In this document: piece after piece, positions 1 through 8,127 of the stretch
Position numbering within the stretch: position 1 is the stretch's first letter
Layout of the letters: each line of letters starts with the position of its first letter
Assembly (NCBI RefSeq): GCF_002159625.1
Contig: NZ_NFIZ01000001.1
Span: 124,001-188,000, forward strand
Length of the DNA: 64,000 nucleotides
Source: Olsenella sp. An285
GTDB lineage: Bacteria > Actinomycetota > Coriobacteriia > Coriobacteriales > Atopobiaceae
Direction of reading: 5' to 3'
Notes under the pieces: model-generated
The model's database searches: none
What the model saw: the letters and a program-made list of their open reading frames with translations, nothing else
Told to the model about the DNA's origin: nothing
Made by a program: the position numbers and the translations under genes

Positions 1-1
1 G

Positions 2-733
2 AACGACTTCGCGTCTCCGGAGAATCGCGTTGACGTCTCAAGGATGCATCAAGAGAGCGGCCTGACCATCGAGGAGGCTCGGCAGCTATATCCCGACTGG
101 TACGAGCGTAGGGTGCTAAACGGTGAGCCGAGAGGAACGTGGAAGACGGACCGTCACGTATATGACTGGTGGAAACAGCAGATTTATGAGAGTGCGGAAT
201 ACGGGCATCGATATTTCTGCGTGATGGCCCTCGCCATATATGCAGTGAAGTGCGGAATAGGGGAGGACGAGCTAAGGGCGGACGCCGAGTCGTTCGTGGA
301 AATGCTCAACGTGATTCACCCTGATGACCCGTTCACGCAATCAGATGTCGATTCTGCAATGGAGTGCTATGACGCCGACTATGCGACGTTCCCGCGAGCC
401 GAGATAGAAAGGTTGACCGGAATCAGCATCCCCGAGCGAAAGAGGAACCATCGGAGCAGGTGGGAGCACCTACAGGCGGAGACTTGGGAGATTGACGGCG
501 CTGAGGTCGAGAATCCTTGCAAGAGGAACAGAGAGAAAGCGTTGGAGAAGGCCCGTGCGGAGGGTCGTACCGGAAGGCCGAGGGGCAGCGGCACCAAAGA
601 GATGCTTGTGCTTGACTATTTCCGCGACAATCCACAAGCTACGGTGGAACAGGCGAGCAGGGAGCTGGAGATATCCCCGACAACCGTGCAGAAGTGGAAG
701 CCCAGAAGGGGAAAAGGGGCAACGCCCGCCTAA
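2..733 (+). CDS. C-terminal part of an element-type replication/primase-like protein (5' partial)
   Basis: The frame is open to the left edge and the residues before the first ATG (position 44) read naturally, so the gene starts outside the window. The visible 244 residues are soluble. A helical stretch with the pattern YCVMALAIYAVKCGI is followed by PFTQSDVDSAMECY and a basic segment around IPERKRNHRSRWEHL. The last 60 residues contain a GRPRGSG linker and a helix-turn-helix (ATVEQASRELEISPTTVQKW). This arrangement resembles, from memory, the tail of primase/replication proteins of actinobacterial conjugative elements. That family name is inference; the terminal HTH is directly visible. The gene is followed by a hairpin at 745. 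Confidence 0.6.
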   Translation, partial: NDFASPENRVDVSRMHQESGLTIEEARQLYPDWYERRVLNGEPRGTWKTDRHVYDWWKQQIYESAEYGHRYFCVMALAIYAVKCGIGEDELRADAESFVEMLNVIHPDDPFTQSDVDSAMECYDADYATFPRAEIERLTGISIPERKRNHRSRWEHLQAETWEIDGAEVENPCKRNREKALEKARAEGRTGRPRGSGTKEMLVLDYFRDNPQATVEQASRELEISPTTVQKWKPRRGKGATPA

Positions 734-744
734 GCCAGTCACAC

Positions 745-767
745 AACCTTGGCTCAAGGTTTTCTCT
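745..767 (+). terminator. Rho-independent terminator candidate
   Basis: AACCTTG and CAAGGTT pair perfectly (745-751 with 755-761) over a GCT loop and are followed by TTCTCT. It lies 11 bases after the stop of the replication-like gene. Confidence 0.45.
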
Positions 768-1186
768 GAACAATGTCGCAATGGAGTGAACCGTGGGGCG
801 TTCTGAGTTCCTTTCATTGTCTGTCAGGTGATTCGGTTCACTCGTTCCCCTATTGAGTCTCTGAACGTCCAAAACGTGCCGTCTATCCCGTTAACGACCC
901 AAGAGTTGCCGCTTAGAACATCGACGGTCTCCCTGTCATGAATCTCAAGTTTGCCTGATACAATGGCATCACCACACCGCAAGTCCCGAGCAATCGGGGG
1001 TTGCTCCACAACTGAATGCAAGACCGGTTCTTGTGTACGCGCAACAAGTGGTCTGGAGGGCACCCGCCTTTCAGGGCTTGTTCGCGTACACGCGTGGAGC
1101 CTTGCGGTGTGGTAACTGTGGCAGGTGCCCTCCACATCGTTATTGTCTTCTTCGGCTTCCTCCACAGCGCCCGTAGGACCATTGTG
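768..1186. other. Non-coding gap inside the integrated element
   Basis: About 420 bases without a convincing gene. Open frames here lack ribosome sites and protein-like composition. No strong inverted repeat was seen. It probably holds the promoter of the SHOCT gene. Confidence 0.4.
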
Positions 1187-1483
1187 ATGGAAGGAATCGC
1201 CGTGGACGTATCGCCGATGTACATTGTCCTTATTCTCTGGTTGATTTGCGCGGGTGTATCCGCTCGGATGGCGTCCAAGAAGGGGTACAGCTACTACGCA
1301 TTTCTGGCCATAGGGCTGGTGACCGGGATTATCGGACTCATCGTTGCCGCCGTTATTCCCGACAGGAGCAACACCTCCGCCAGTGATGCTGACGCGCTCC
1401 TGAAATATAAGGAACTGCTAGATAAGGGAGTTATCACTCAAGCCGAATTCAACAAGAAGAAAAGCGAGCTGCTGAACAGCTAA
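1187..1483 (+). CDS. SHOCT-domain membrane protein
   Basis: A 98-residue protein with an N-terminal part containing two hydrophobic segments (about residues 10-27, MYIVLILWLICAGVSA, and 38-59, YAFLAIGLVTGIIGLIVAAV). It ends in a short C-terminal helical domain with the SHOCT signature (LLKYKELLDKGVITQAEF). SHOCT domains are small oligomerisation or recruitment modules often found on membrane proteins of mobile elements. The frame is open further upstream, but ATG 1187 is preceded by TAGGACC at suitable distance and removes an unlikely low-complexity leader. GTG at 1184 or ATG at 1217 are alternatives. It is followed after 24 bases by the acidic surface protein gene. Confidence 0.7.
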   Translation: MEGIAVDVSPMYIVLILWLICAGVSARMASKKGYSYYAFLAIGLVTGIIGLIVAAVIPDRSNTSASDADALLKYKELLDKGVITQAEFNKKKSELLNS

Positions 1484-1507
1484 TCGCCGATAGAGAAGGG
1501 TCCACCC

Positions 1508-2074
1508 ATGGAGACCAGCCCTAAACACATGAGAGAGACAGCCGAGCAAGTTGAGAGCGTGGGCAAAACTCAGATTCCTGTAACGGACAGCCAAGCGAAG
1601 GCACGAAATGACGGCTCGGGCAGGTTCTTCCTCAAGCTCGTTCTCGTTGTTGTTCTAATCATCGCCGTCTTTGCCATCGGGGCAACGTCCTGCGGAACGA
1701 CTACACGGACCTCTGAGGCTGGGACAGAAGACCGTTCCGGAAGCTCTCAGGACAGTAAGACCGTCGAAGATGATGATTCAAGCGGCTCTTCCTCGGATAG
1801 TTCGGACGATTATTCATACGACTACTCTGACAGGGACTATTCCTCGACCGATGACGATGACGAATACCAGCGCGTCTACGACGAAGATACCGGGATTTAC
1901 GGCGTGGTCGGGGAGGACGGTGACGGGATTTTCGCCGGTGAGGATTTTGGAATGCGGATGAACGAGGACGGCAGCTCCATAGCCACCGACGGTAACGGCA
2001 ACTGGGTCATGGACAGCGACGGTGACGGCGAGGTCGACTCCATATCCATCGATGGCGGGGATACGTGGTTCTAG
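1508..2074 (+). CDS. Acidic Asp/Ser-rich membrane-anchored protein
   Basis: A 188-residue protein. Residues about 1-38 are polar, residues 39-60 (FFLKLVLVVVLIIAVFAIGA) form one membrane span, and a Cys follows directly. The outer part is very acidic, with runs such as SGSSSDSSDDYSYDYSD and TDDDDEYQRVYDED. The C-terminal half contains short DxDGDG-type motifs (SDGDGEVDSISIDGG) that resemble calcium-binding loops. The topology suggests an extracellular, possibly metal-binding, surface protein. I do not recognise a named family. AGAAGG ahead of ATG 1508 supports the start. It sits between the SHOCT and lipoprotein genes and is probably cotranscribed with them. Confidence 0.65.
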   Translation: METSPKHMRETAEQVESVGKTQIPVTDSQAKARNDGSGRFFLKLVLVVVLIIAVFAIGATSCGTTTRTSEAGTEDRSGSSQDSKTVEDDDSSGSSSDSSDDYSYDYSDRDYSSTDDDDEYQRVYDEDTGIYGVVGEDGDGIFAGEDFGMRMNEDGSSIATDGNGNWVMDSDGDGEVDSISIDGGDTWF

Positions 2075-2112
2075 CCGAATAGCGCGCTGAGTAGACGCCT
2101 TAGGAGGAAAAG

Positions 2113-3012
2113 ATGAAGAAAGTAGCGTTGATAGCCATGGGATTAGCTCTGGCTTGTCTCGCGACAGGCTGCACCGACCCAAAGGTCACAGAGGTGACGG
2201 AAGCAATTAATGCTATTGGGGAGGTGACCATTGATTCTGAGGACGAGATAGCGTCTGCGAATGATGCCTACGCCTCATTAACGGACGAGCAGAAAAAGAA
2301 CGTGGAGAACTATGGACTGCTCGAAGAGGCAAATGAAGCACTCTCACAAATCGCATACGAGGAGCTGACCAAAGCGCTGGAGGTGACGGAGGAGCTACGC
2401 TCAAACTACTATGCCCAGTATTACGATATGAAAGACCTCGACCGGGCAAGCGAAGCAGCTCAGTCCGCAATTGATGGCTCGCGGGAAGACGAATACATCG
2501 ATGCTCTAGATACCCTGCTTGGGGAAAACGAAGCGTTTGAGAGTTTTCTCGACTCTAAGGAAGCGGCCTCATACAGCCGACAGACCAATTCCGGAGAGTA
2601 TCCCTTTGCCCTAGAGGAGTCCGCCCTTCCCGACGAGTGGTCCTTCGAACCGGTCACCATGCAGACCTCAAGTCACCCGACATGGGTAATCAGTAGCAGA
2701 GACGCCACCGACTTGCCTCCGTATGTCAACTTCTTCATTGACGGAAGCTCGCGAAACTACACGTATGAAATCGTAAACGTACCCACCACTGAGATTACCG
2801 TAGTTGGAGAAAACGGAACGCCTCAGAGCGCACTGGTAAACACACAGGTCAACTTCACTGCCGATTTCGACCAGAGCGTCAATCAAGACCCTAACAAGGA
2901 GCTGAACGAGCGACCTGCCTACCTATTTGTTAGCCGGGAGAACTACATCATCCTTGCCTTGCAGAACTATGACGGAGAGGACTGGTATGTCCCCTACCTG
3001 AGCTACTCGTAG
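2113..3012 (+). CDS. Lipoprotein of unknown function
   Basis: A 299-residue lipoprotein. The first 20 residues are a signal peptide ending in the lipobox LATGC. The next 60 residues have a helical motif, DSEDEIASANDAYASLTDEQ, like the short repeats common in exported Actinobacteria and Firmicutes proteins. The central part stays helical, and the C-terminal 130 residues look beta-rich, which suggests a soluble extracellular domain. A very strong ribosome site (TAGGAGGAAAAG) precedes ATG 2113. A long terminator hairpin follows. It is the last large gene of the integrated element. Function unknown. Confidence 0.75.
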   Translation: MKKVALIAMGLALACLATGCTDPKVTEVTEAINAIGEVTIDSEDEIASANDAYASLTDEQKKNVENYGLLEEANEALSQIAYEELTKALEVTEELRSNYYAQYYDMKDLDRASEAAQSAIDGSREDEYIDALDTLLGENEAFESFLDSKEAASYSRQTNSGEYPFALEESALPDEWSFEPVTMQTSSHPTWVISSRDATDLPPYVNFFIDGSSRNYTYEIVNVPTTEITVVGENGTPQSALVNTQVNFTADFDQSVNQDPNKELNERPAYLFVSRENYIILALQNYDGEDWYVPYLSYS

Positions 3013-3042
3013 CTGAATTTATATAGCGTCTCTTTCCAATAG

Positions 3043-3096
3043 TCCCCGCCCCAAACCATCTGGACCAATCGTCCGGACACGGAGGGGCGGGGTTTC
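3043..3096 (+). terminator. Long GC-rich terminator after the lipoprotein gene
   Basis: CCCCGCCCC (from 3044) pairs with GGGGCGGGG (to 3092), with an inner CTGGAC/GTCCGG stem, and TTTCT follows. It is positioned to end transcription of the element genes. Confidence 0.75.
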
Positions 3097-3148
3097 TATG
3101 TTGAGTCAGGTATCCGGCGGCCATACGACAGCTTCTTTGTGGGACCAT

Positions 3149-3262
3149 TCAACATTGCCAAGTGCTTTCGGTGAGCGTGTTGAGCTGTTGGGTGTTAACC
3201 TCCATGTCGTGCAGGATTCCGTTGCGTGCCTCTGTCTTGGTGAAGTTGTGCGTGCCGTTCAT
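3149..3262 (-). CDS. Possible 37-residue protein at the element edge
   Basis: A short reverse-strand frame starts at ATG 3262 behind a purine-rich leader (GGAAAGAGAGGAAAG) that is a good ribosome site. It encodes a hydrophilic peptide beginning MNGTHNFTKTEARNGILHD and ends at TGA 3149. It lies between the element terminator and the interrupted ABC gene, where small excision or regulatory proteins are sometimes found. No family is recognised and coding is uncertain. Confidence 0.3.
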   Translation of the reverse strand: MNGTHNFTKTEARNGILHDMEVNTQQLNTLTESTWQC

Positions 3263-3332
3263 CTTTCCTCTCTTTCCTTGTACAACAACCTTGTACGTCC
3301 ATTAGAGAGGATAAAACACGCAGGTAAACAGC

Positions 3333-4001
3333 CTAACTCACATACTCGGTGCCGGTCTTGTTCATCTTGACAAGCGACTCCATGTAGCGCGTCATGAAGT
3401 CCATGCCACGCCCGCCCATCATGTAGAACATGCAGCCGAGCGAGATGATCACCGCGACAAGACACGCGAGGCCAAGCCGCCAGTCAAAGACGAAGAACAG
3501 CACCAGCATGCCGACGATCATGGCAATGCTGCCCGCGGTGTCCGGGAGCTTGTGGGCGAGAAGCCCCTCGGTCTCGGCGGCGCAGCCGTCCACGACGCGG
3601 CGCAGCGCGCCGCTCGCATGCGTGTCGAAGTAGCCGAGGCTTGCGTGCATGAGGTGGTCCGTGGTGCGCTTGCGCATGTTGGACGCGCAACGGAAGGCCG
3701 CGAGGTGCGTGCACATGAGGCCGGCGAAGTAGATGAGGATGCTCGCGGCAGCAAGGCCGAACGCCCACCAGCCGTACGCGGCGATTCCGGTGGCCGCGCC
3801 CCAGTCGGGGGCCACGGCGATGAGGTCGCGCGCCACGAGCCAGATGCAGACGTACGGGCCAAAGCTCACGAGCATCGAGACGGCCGAGAGCGCGCAGCCC
3901 AGGTACGTGAGCGCGCGTCGCGGACCGGCGAAGGCGAGCAGGCGACTCACGGCGCCCTTGCCGCGGGCGTCGCTCGCCTCTGTCGCTTGAGATTCAGACA
4001 T
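3333..4001 (-). pseudogene. ABC exporter, 5' part only, cut off by the integrated element
   Basis: The 222 residues cover most of the transmembrane domain of an ABC exporter (MSESQATEASDARGKG... then four to five membrane spans). The coupling-helix region reads YFDTHASGALRRVVDGCAAETEGLLAHKLPD, as in exporters of the siderophore/drug type. The frame stops right after VKMNKTGTEYVS, where family members continue with RGIPVVKVF and the rest of the transmembrane and ATPase domains. The ATPase half is missing. Start ATG 4001 has GGAGGTT in front. The gene is divergent from the AraC regulator at 4128, which probably controlled it. The remnant is unlikely to be functional. Confidence 0.8.
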
Positions 4002-4127
4002 CGGAACCTCCTGTCTGTGGAGACCTTGATAGACGTTCCGTCGCACCTTATCATGGGATTCGATACTTGTTAGCTTTGGCTAACTAATGTTGGACGATTC
4101 CTCAAGGGAGATGGACGAACCCTCAAG

Positions 4128-5114
4128 ATGACGGGCATGGGAGACATTCCTCGCGAGCTCGTTGCGCTCTTCGAGCCGCAGGTCGAGCAGCTTGGCGTGC
4201 GTCTCGAGCGCCGGGGCGGCATCTGGGTGGGCGAGGCGCGAGGCTCCGTGGCGACAGGCTCGATGTGGCTCTGCGCGCCGGCGCCGCACTGCCTCGTGCT
4301 CTGTCACGACGTCACTCCGCTTGAGGACATGCCGCTCTTCGAGGGGTCGCTCGGGCCGTACGCCTGCGTCTGCACGATGGGGGACGACGCAGTCGCATGC
4401 TCGCGGGACTGCGGGCTTCCGATCAGGTTCGTCGGCCCCGGGGGCGGCGCGCATCGTCTACATGACGAGGTCGCCACGTTCGTTGAGCGCGGCCCCCGCT
4501 CGCTCTCGAGTCGCCTGCTCGCCGGCCACGTCTACCGCTCTCGCTCCGTCATCATGCTGCCCGACTTCTTCGACGAGCTTGACCGCAGCTATCCGGGGGA
4601 GTTCGGCGGGCTCTTCTCGGCGTTCGACGGCACCTGGGGTCCCGAGGCCACAGGTGCGATTCGTCATGCGCTCGGCAACATACCCGCGGGCCCGCCACTC
4701 GGCCCCGGCGGTTCGCTCGGGCTTCTCTCGACCGTTACCTCCCTCATGGCGTCGCTAGCTGCGGGCGGGGGAGGTGCCGGCCAAGACGAGGGTGCGCTGG
4801 CGGGCCACGCAAGGAGGCTCTTGTCGGCTGCCGTCGAGAAGGGCGGCGTGCCCCCTTCCGTCGACGAACTCGCGCGCAAGCTCTACGTGAGCCGGTCACG
4901 GCTCTGTGACGCGTTCAAGCGCGAGACGGGACAGACTGTGGGCGCGTATGCGCGTCAGCTGCGGATGGAGCGCGCGTGTCGTCTCCTCGGGGACGGGGAT
5001 CATACCGTCTCCGAGATCGCCGTCCTTCTCGGCTATCCGAGCCCCTCGGCCTTCTGCCACGCCTTCTCCGACTTCACGGGCATGTCCCCCCGCGCATGGG
5101 CGAATAAAACTTGA
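4128..5114 (+). CDS. AraC-family transcriptional regulator
   Basis: A 328-residue regulator. The C-terminal 90 residues hold the two helix-turn-helix motifs of AraC proteins (LARKLYVSRSRLCDAFKRE and VSEIAVLLGYPSPSAFCHAF, then FTGMSPRAW). The N-terminal 230 residues form a sensor domain of no recognised type. The gene is transcribed away from the interrupted ABC exporter, which fits local control of that exporter. ATG 4128 and ATG 4137 are both possible starts; neither has a clear ribosome site. The TGA stop (5112-5114) lies inside a palindrome, so the last residues (WANKT) may have been altered by its insertion. Confidence 0.85.
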   Translation: MTGMGDIPRELVALFEPQVEQLGVRLERRGGIWVGEARGSVATGSMWLCAPAPHCLVLCHDVTPLEDMPLFEGSLGPYACVCTMGDDAVACSRDCGLPIRFVGPGGGAHRLHDEVATFVERGPRSLSSRLLAGHVYRSRSVIMLPDFFDELDRSYPGEFGGLFSAFDGTWGPEATGAIRHALGNIPAGPPLGPGGSLGLLSTVTSLMASLAAGGGGAGQDEGALAGHARRLLSAAVEKGGVPPSVDELARKLYVSRSRLCDAFKRETGQTVGAYARQLRMERACRLLGDGDHTVSEIAVLLGYPSPSAFCHAFSDFTGMSPRAWANKT

Positions 5115-5141
5115 CAAGGGGACAGTCCCTTTTGTCAAGTT
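5108..5141. repeat. Palindrome of the GGGACAGTCCC class
   Basis: AACTTGACAA and TTGTCAAGTT pair around the core GGGGACAGTCCC with a one-base bulge. It spans the end of the AraC gene and supplies its stop codon, and could act as a terminator. Related copies lie at 15298, 25826, 27112, 30263 and 30791. Confidence 0.75.
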
Positions 5142-5162
5142 ATGTGCGACGAAAGGGGAGGT

Positions 5163-6461
5163 ATGGCGGAGCTCGTGACGCTCGGGGCGTTCGTGGCCGT
5201 GCTCGTGGGCAGCGTCGCCGCGGGCGTGCCGACCGTTTACGCCCTCCTCGTGGGGCTCGCGCTCTTCTGTGGCTGCGCGTGGCGCTCGGGCCACGCGCCC
5301 GGGGAGGTGCTCGCGATGTGCTGGCACGGCATCCGCCCCATCCGACGCATCCTCGGCATGCTCCTCACGGTGGGCATCCTCACCGGACTCTGGCGCGCCG
5401 CCGGGGTCATCCCCGCGATCGTGGCGTACGCGGTGCCCCTTGCCACGCCGTCCCTCTTCGTTCTCATGACCTTCCTGCTCTGCTGCCTGGTCTCCGTCAT
5501 CACGGGGACGTCCTTCGGCACCGCGGCAACGATGGGCTCCATCTGCGTCTCCATCGCCTCGGGCATGGGCGTGCCGCTGGAGCTCGCGGGCGGGGCGGCG
5601 CTGGCCGGGGCCTTCTTCGGGGACCGCTGGTCGCCCATCTCCACGAGCGCCCTTCTCGTGGCGGACGTGACGGGCACGGACTTCTACGGCAACCTGCGCC
5701 GCATGGCGCGCACGGTCGCGGTCCCGCTGGCGGTCTCGTGCGTGGCGTACCTCGTTGCCGGCGCTCTTCTCCCGGCGTCCGGCGGATCCGCGGCGCTCGT
5801 GGGCGAGCTTCGCGCGGCCTTCGACCTCTCTCCGGCGGTCCTCCTGCCTCCCGTTGTGGTCTTCGCGCTGGCGGCGCTGCGCGTGGACATCCTGCTCGTC
5901 ATCGTGGCGGGCGTCCTGACGTCCGTGCCGCTGTGCCTCTTTCTGCAGGGCATGGGCGTTGCCGAGGTCATGCAGACGGCCCTCCTGGGCTTCTCGGCTC
6001 CCACGCCCGGCACGGAGGCGCTCGCGGGCGGGGGCGTTGTCTCGATGCTCTCCGCAGCGTGCATCGTCTGCGTGACCTCGGCCTACGCCGGCATCTTCGA
6101 GGAGACAGACCTCCTGAGCGGCGTGGAGGGCGTCGTCTCCGCGCTCGCGACGCGCGTTACGCCCTATGCGGCCACGCTCGGCGTGTCGGTCCTCGCGTCC
6201 GTGGTCTCCTGCAACCAGACGCTCGCCATCATGATGGCGCACCAGCTGAGCCGCGACCTCCCGCAGACCGCCGAGGAGCACGCGCTCGACCTCGAGGACT
6301 CTGTGGTGCTGGTGGCGGGTCTCGTGCCGTGGTCCATCGCGGGCGGGGTGCCGCTCGCCTCCATGGGCGCCCCCACCGCAAGCATGGCGCTCGCGGTCTT
6401 CATTTACGCGCTCCCGATCTGGCGGCTCGCGACGAGCTGGCGGCGCGGGGAGGGACGCTGA
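5163..6461 (+). CDS. nhaC: NhaC-type Na+/H+ antiporter family protein
   Basis: A 432-residue, highly hydrophobic protein with about ten to eleven membrane spans. The most telling segments are TGTSFGTAATMG (about residue 118) and GAFFGDRWSPISTSA (about residue 153), which match the conserved discontinuous helices of NhaC carriers that exchange sodium for protons or organic anions. CNQTLAIMM in the second half is the matching motif of the inverted repeat unit. ATG 5163 follows AAGGGGAGGT; the spacing is tight, and ATG 5142 (out of the palindrome) is an alternative with no ribosome site. It is a single-gene unit. The real substrate cannot be told from sequence. Confidence 0.8.
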   Translation: MAELVTLGAFVAVLVGSVAAGVPTVYALLVGLALFCGCAWRSGHAPGEVLAMCWHGIRPIRRILGMLLTVGILTGLWRAAGVIPAIVAYAVPLATPSLFVLMTFLLCCLVSVITGTSFGTAATMGSICVSIASGMGVPLELAGGAALAGAFFGDRWSPISTSALLVADVTGTDFYGNLRRMARTVAVPLAVSCVAYLVAGALLPASGGSAALVGELRAAFDLSPAVLLPPVVVFALAALRVDILLVIVAGVLTSVPLCLFLQGMGVAEVMQTALLGFSAPTPGTEALAGGGVVSMLSAACIVCVTSAYAGIFEETDLLSGVEGVVSALATRVTPYAATLGVSVLASVVSCNQTLAIMMAHQLSRDLPQTAEEHALDLEDSVVLVAGLVPWSIAGGVPLASMGAPTASMALAVFIYALPIWRLATSWRRGEGR

Positions 6462-6502
6462 GCGCGCCGGCGCCGCGCGCCGCACGCCGACGCTGCGCGC
6501 CG

Positions 6503-6579
6503 CAATGTACAGAAATCTCGGAGTTCCTCAGTGCCCAACTGGGGGAACGCCGGAAGAACTCCGAGATTTCTGTACATTG
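6503..6579. repeat. Perfect 24-bp inverted repeat
   Basis: Arms 6503-6526 and 6556-6579 (CAATGTACAGAAATCTCG... and its complement) are perfect, with a 29-base centre. It lies in the gap after the antiporter gene, next to a second unrelated inverted repeat. It may be a bidirectional terminator or a mobile palindrome. Confidence 0.85.
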
Positions 6580-6604
6580 GCCGTGCCGACAGCCAACCGT
6601 ATCA

Positions 6605-6673
6605 TTCATCGCGCCCAGACGACCAATAAGATGCCGAGAAGAACCTCGAAACTGGTCGTCTGGGCGCGATGAA
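6605..6673. repeat. Perfect 21-bp inverted repeat
   Basis: Arms 6605-6625 and 6653-6673 (TTCATCGCGCCCAGACGACC... and its complement) are perfect. The 27-base centre contains GAGAAGAACCTCG. It stands between the convergent antiporter gene and the small membrane protein gene. Confidence 0.85.
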
Positions 6674-6707
6674 CGCGCGGGCATGACGCGATGGCGCCGT
6701 TCCCGCG

Positions 6708-7115
6708 TCATACCCGCCTGGTGACACCGCTCAGCGATACGACCCAGCCAATCGCAAGGCCAATCGCGGCGGGGATGAGACCGTACATGAAGGCCGCCAG
6801 GTCCGCAGGTGCGATGTTCGTGAGGCCGAGAGCGTTTGAGAGGCTAAACGTCGCCACCGTATGGAGCACGTAGAGGACGGCGATCGTGATCAGCGCGACG
6901 AGGCGCCACCAGCCGAGCTCGGCCGTGCGACCAATCAGAAACGCCGAGACGATTCCGGCTATGGGCAGGGCTATGTGGAGCGTCAGAATCACGTAGCCCA
7001 TGATGCCGCCCCCGTCGAGGGCACCCGTCGCGAGGGACCCCCAGTAGAAGACGAGGCAGGCAAGCCAGACCATGCCGTAGATGATGACGGGCGGGACGAG
7101 ACGTCTTTTCTCCAT
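6708..7115 (-). CDS. Four-span membrane protein of unknown function
   Basis: A 135-residue protein that begins MEKRRLVPPVIIYGM and has four hydrophobic segments (about residues 8-27, 36-60, 66-86 and 104-128). No charged catalytic motif is visible. ATG 7115 is preceded by GAGGAGGT at ideal spacing; the frame is open further upstream but that extension is arginine-rich and lacks a ribosome site. It is divergent from the AraC/GyrI-like regulator at 7257, which may control it. No family recognised. Confidence 0.7.
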   Translation of the reverse strand: MEKRRLVPPVIIYGMVWLACLVFYWGSLATGALDGGGIMGYVILTLHIALPIAGIVSAFLIGRTAELGWWRLVALITIAVLYVLHTVATFSLSNALGLTNIAPADLAAFMYGLIPAAIGLAIGWVVSLSGVTRRV

Positions 7116-7256
7116 AGGGCACCTCCTCGGTCGTGTTGATGCCCTTAGTCTACCCAAGGAAAAGCAGTCGCCTCAGGGCAGCTGACAAAGTTCCCGACAA
7201 ACCGTCGGGCGCAACTGGAGGCAGCTGCGTACAATTTCGCAGAAGGGGGTGAGGGG

Positions 7257-8117
7257 ATGCCGGGTTCGTATCTTGAGCATGCGCTTGACTACATTGAGTG
7301 CCATCTTGCTGAGGCGCCAACGATCGAGGAGGTCGCTCAGGCGACCGGCGTCACCGTGGAACAGCTTCGCGCGGCCTTCCTGCTGATTGCCGGTATGACG
7401 CCGGCACGCTACATCCGTGAGCGGCGTCTCTCCGCGGCGGCGTCCGACCTCATGGCCGGTGGCTCCGTCACCGAGGTCGCGTTTCGCTATGGATACGATT
7501 CGGTCGAGGGCTTCTCTCGGGCGTTTCGCTCCTGGTGCGGAACGCTTCCCTCGGACGTCGCCCAGCTTGGTTCGCACATGCGCTCCCCCCTGCACATTGT
7601 GGTTGATGTAAAGGGAGGCCATCTCATGGAGTATCGAATCGTCGAGAAGGACGCCTTTCGCCTCGCCGGCGTCATGGCTCGTGTGCCGATGCAGTTCGAG
7701 GGCGAGAACCCCGCGATAGCGGAACTCGCGCGCGACATCACGGGGGAGCAGCGCGCCGAGATGAACCGCCTGATGGACACGGAGCCGCGCCGCGTGGTGA
7801 ACGCCTCCTGGAACTCGGACACCAACATCCAGGAGGAGGCGGGCGAGCTCACGCACCTCATCGGCGTGCCCACCATAGCGCGCTCGGCGGGGGAGGGCCT
7901 CGCGCTCGTTGAGGTGCCGGCGCTCACGTGGGCGGTCTTTCCCAACGAAGGCCAGCACCCCGAGACCATGCAGCAGACGACCGCCCGCATCTATGCCGAG
8001 TGGCTTGCCGAGGTGCCCTGGGAGCTCGACGGCTTCCGCATGCTCTCGTTCAGCGACGTCCGCGACGACGGTACCGCCTACAGCGAAATCTGGGTGCCCG
8101 TTCGCCGCAAGGCGTGA
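7257..8117 (+). CDS. AraC-family regulator with GyrI-like effector domain
   Basis: A 286-residue two-domain regulator. Residues 1-105 carry the AraC DNA-binding domain (HTH 1 around IEEVAQATGVTVEQLRAAF, HTH 2 around VTEVAFRYGYDSVEGFSRAF). Residues about 125-286 form a GyrI-like small-molecule-binding domain (MEYRIVEKDAFRLAGVMARVP, and AYSEIWVPVR at the end). This is the domain order of multidrug-sensing activators of the Rob/BmrR-like group. A GAAGGGGGTGAGGGG leader precedes ATG 7257. The divergent small membrane protein at 7115 is a plausible target. Confidence 0.85.
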   Translation: MPGSYLEHALDYIECHLAEAPTIEEVAQATGVTVEQLRAAFLLIAGMTPARYIRERRLSAAASDLMAGGSVTEVAFRYGYDSVEGFSRAFRSWCGTLPSDVAQLGSHMRSPLHIVVDVKGGHLMEYRIVEKDAFRLAGVMARVPMQFEGENPAIAELARDITGEQRAEMNRLMDTEPRRVVNASWNSDTNIQEEAGELTHLIGVPTIARSAGEGLALVEVPALTWAVFPNEGQHPETMQQTTARIYAEWLAEVPWELDGFRMLSFSDVRDDGTAYSEIWVPVRRKA

Positions 8118-8127
8118 GCGAGGGCGC

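Larger units (their letters stand above)
1..3335. mobile_element. Right-hand end of an integrated genetic element
   Basis: The first 3.3 kb is visibly poorer in G+C than the rest, with many AT-rich codons, and encodes a replication/primase-like protein, a SHOCT protein and two exported proteins. It ends where an ABC exporter gene on the other strand is cut off in the middle of its transmembrane domain (stop at 3333). The simplest reading is an element integrated into that exporter gene. The integrase and other end would lie to the left. The right edge is placed at the cut-off point and is approximate; no attachment repeat can be confirmed because the partner copy is outside the window. Confidence 0.55.

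Noticed and set aside
4896-6485. Very long reverse-strand open frame over the NhaC-type gene
   Set aside because: Arg/His-rich composition typical of an antisense frame in GC-rich DNA; the forward frame has clear membrane-protein motifs.
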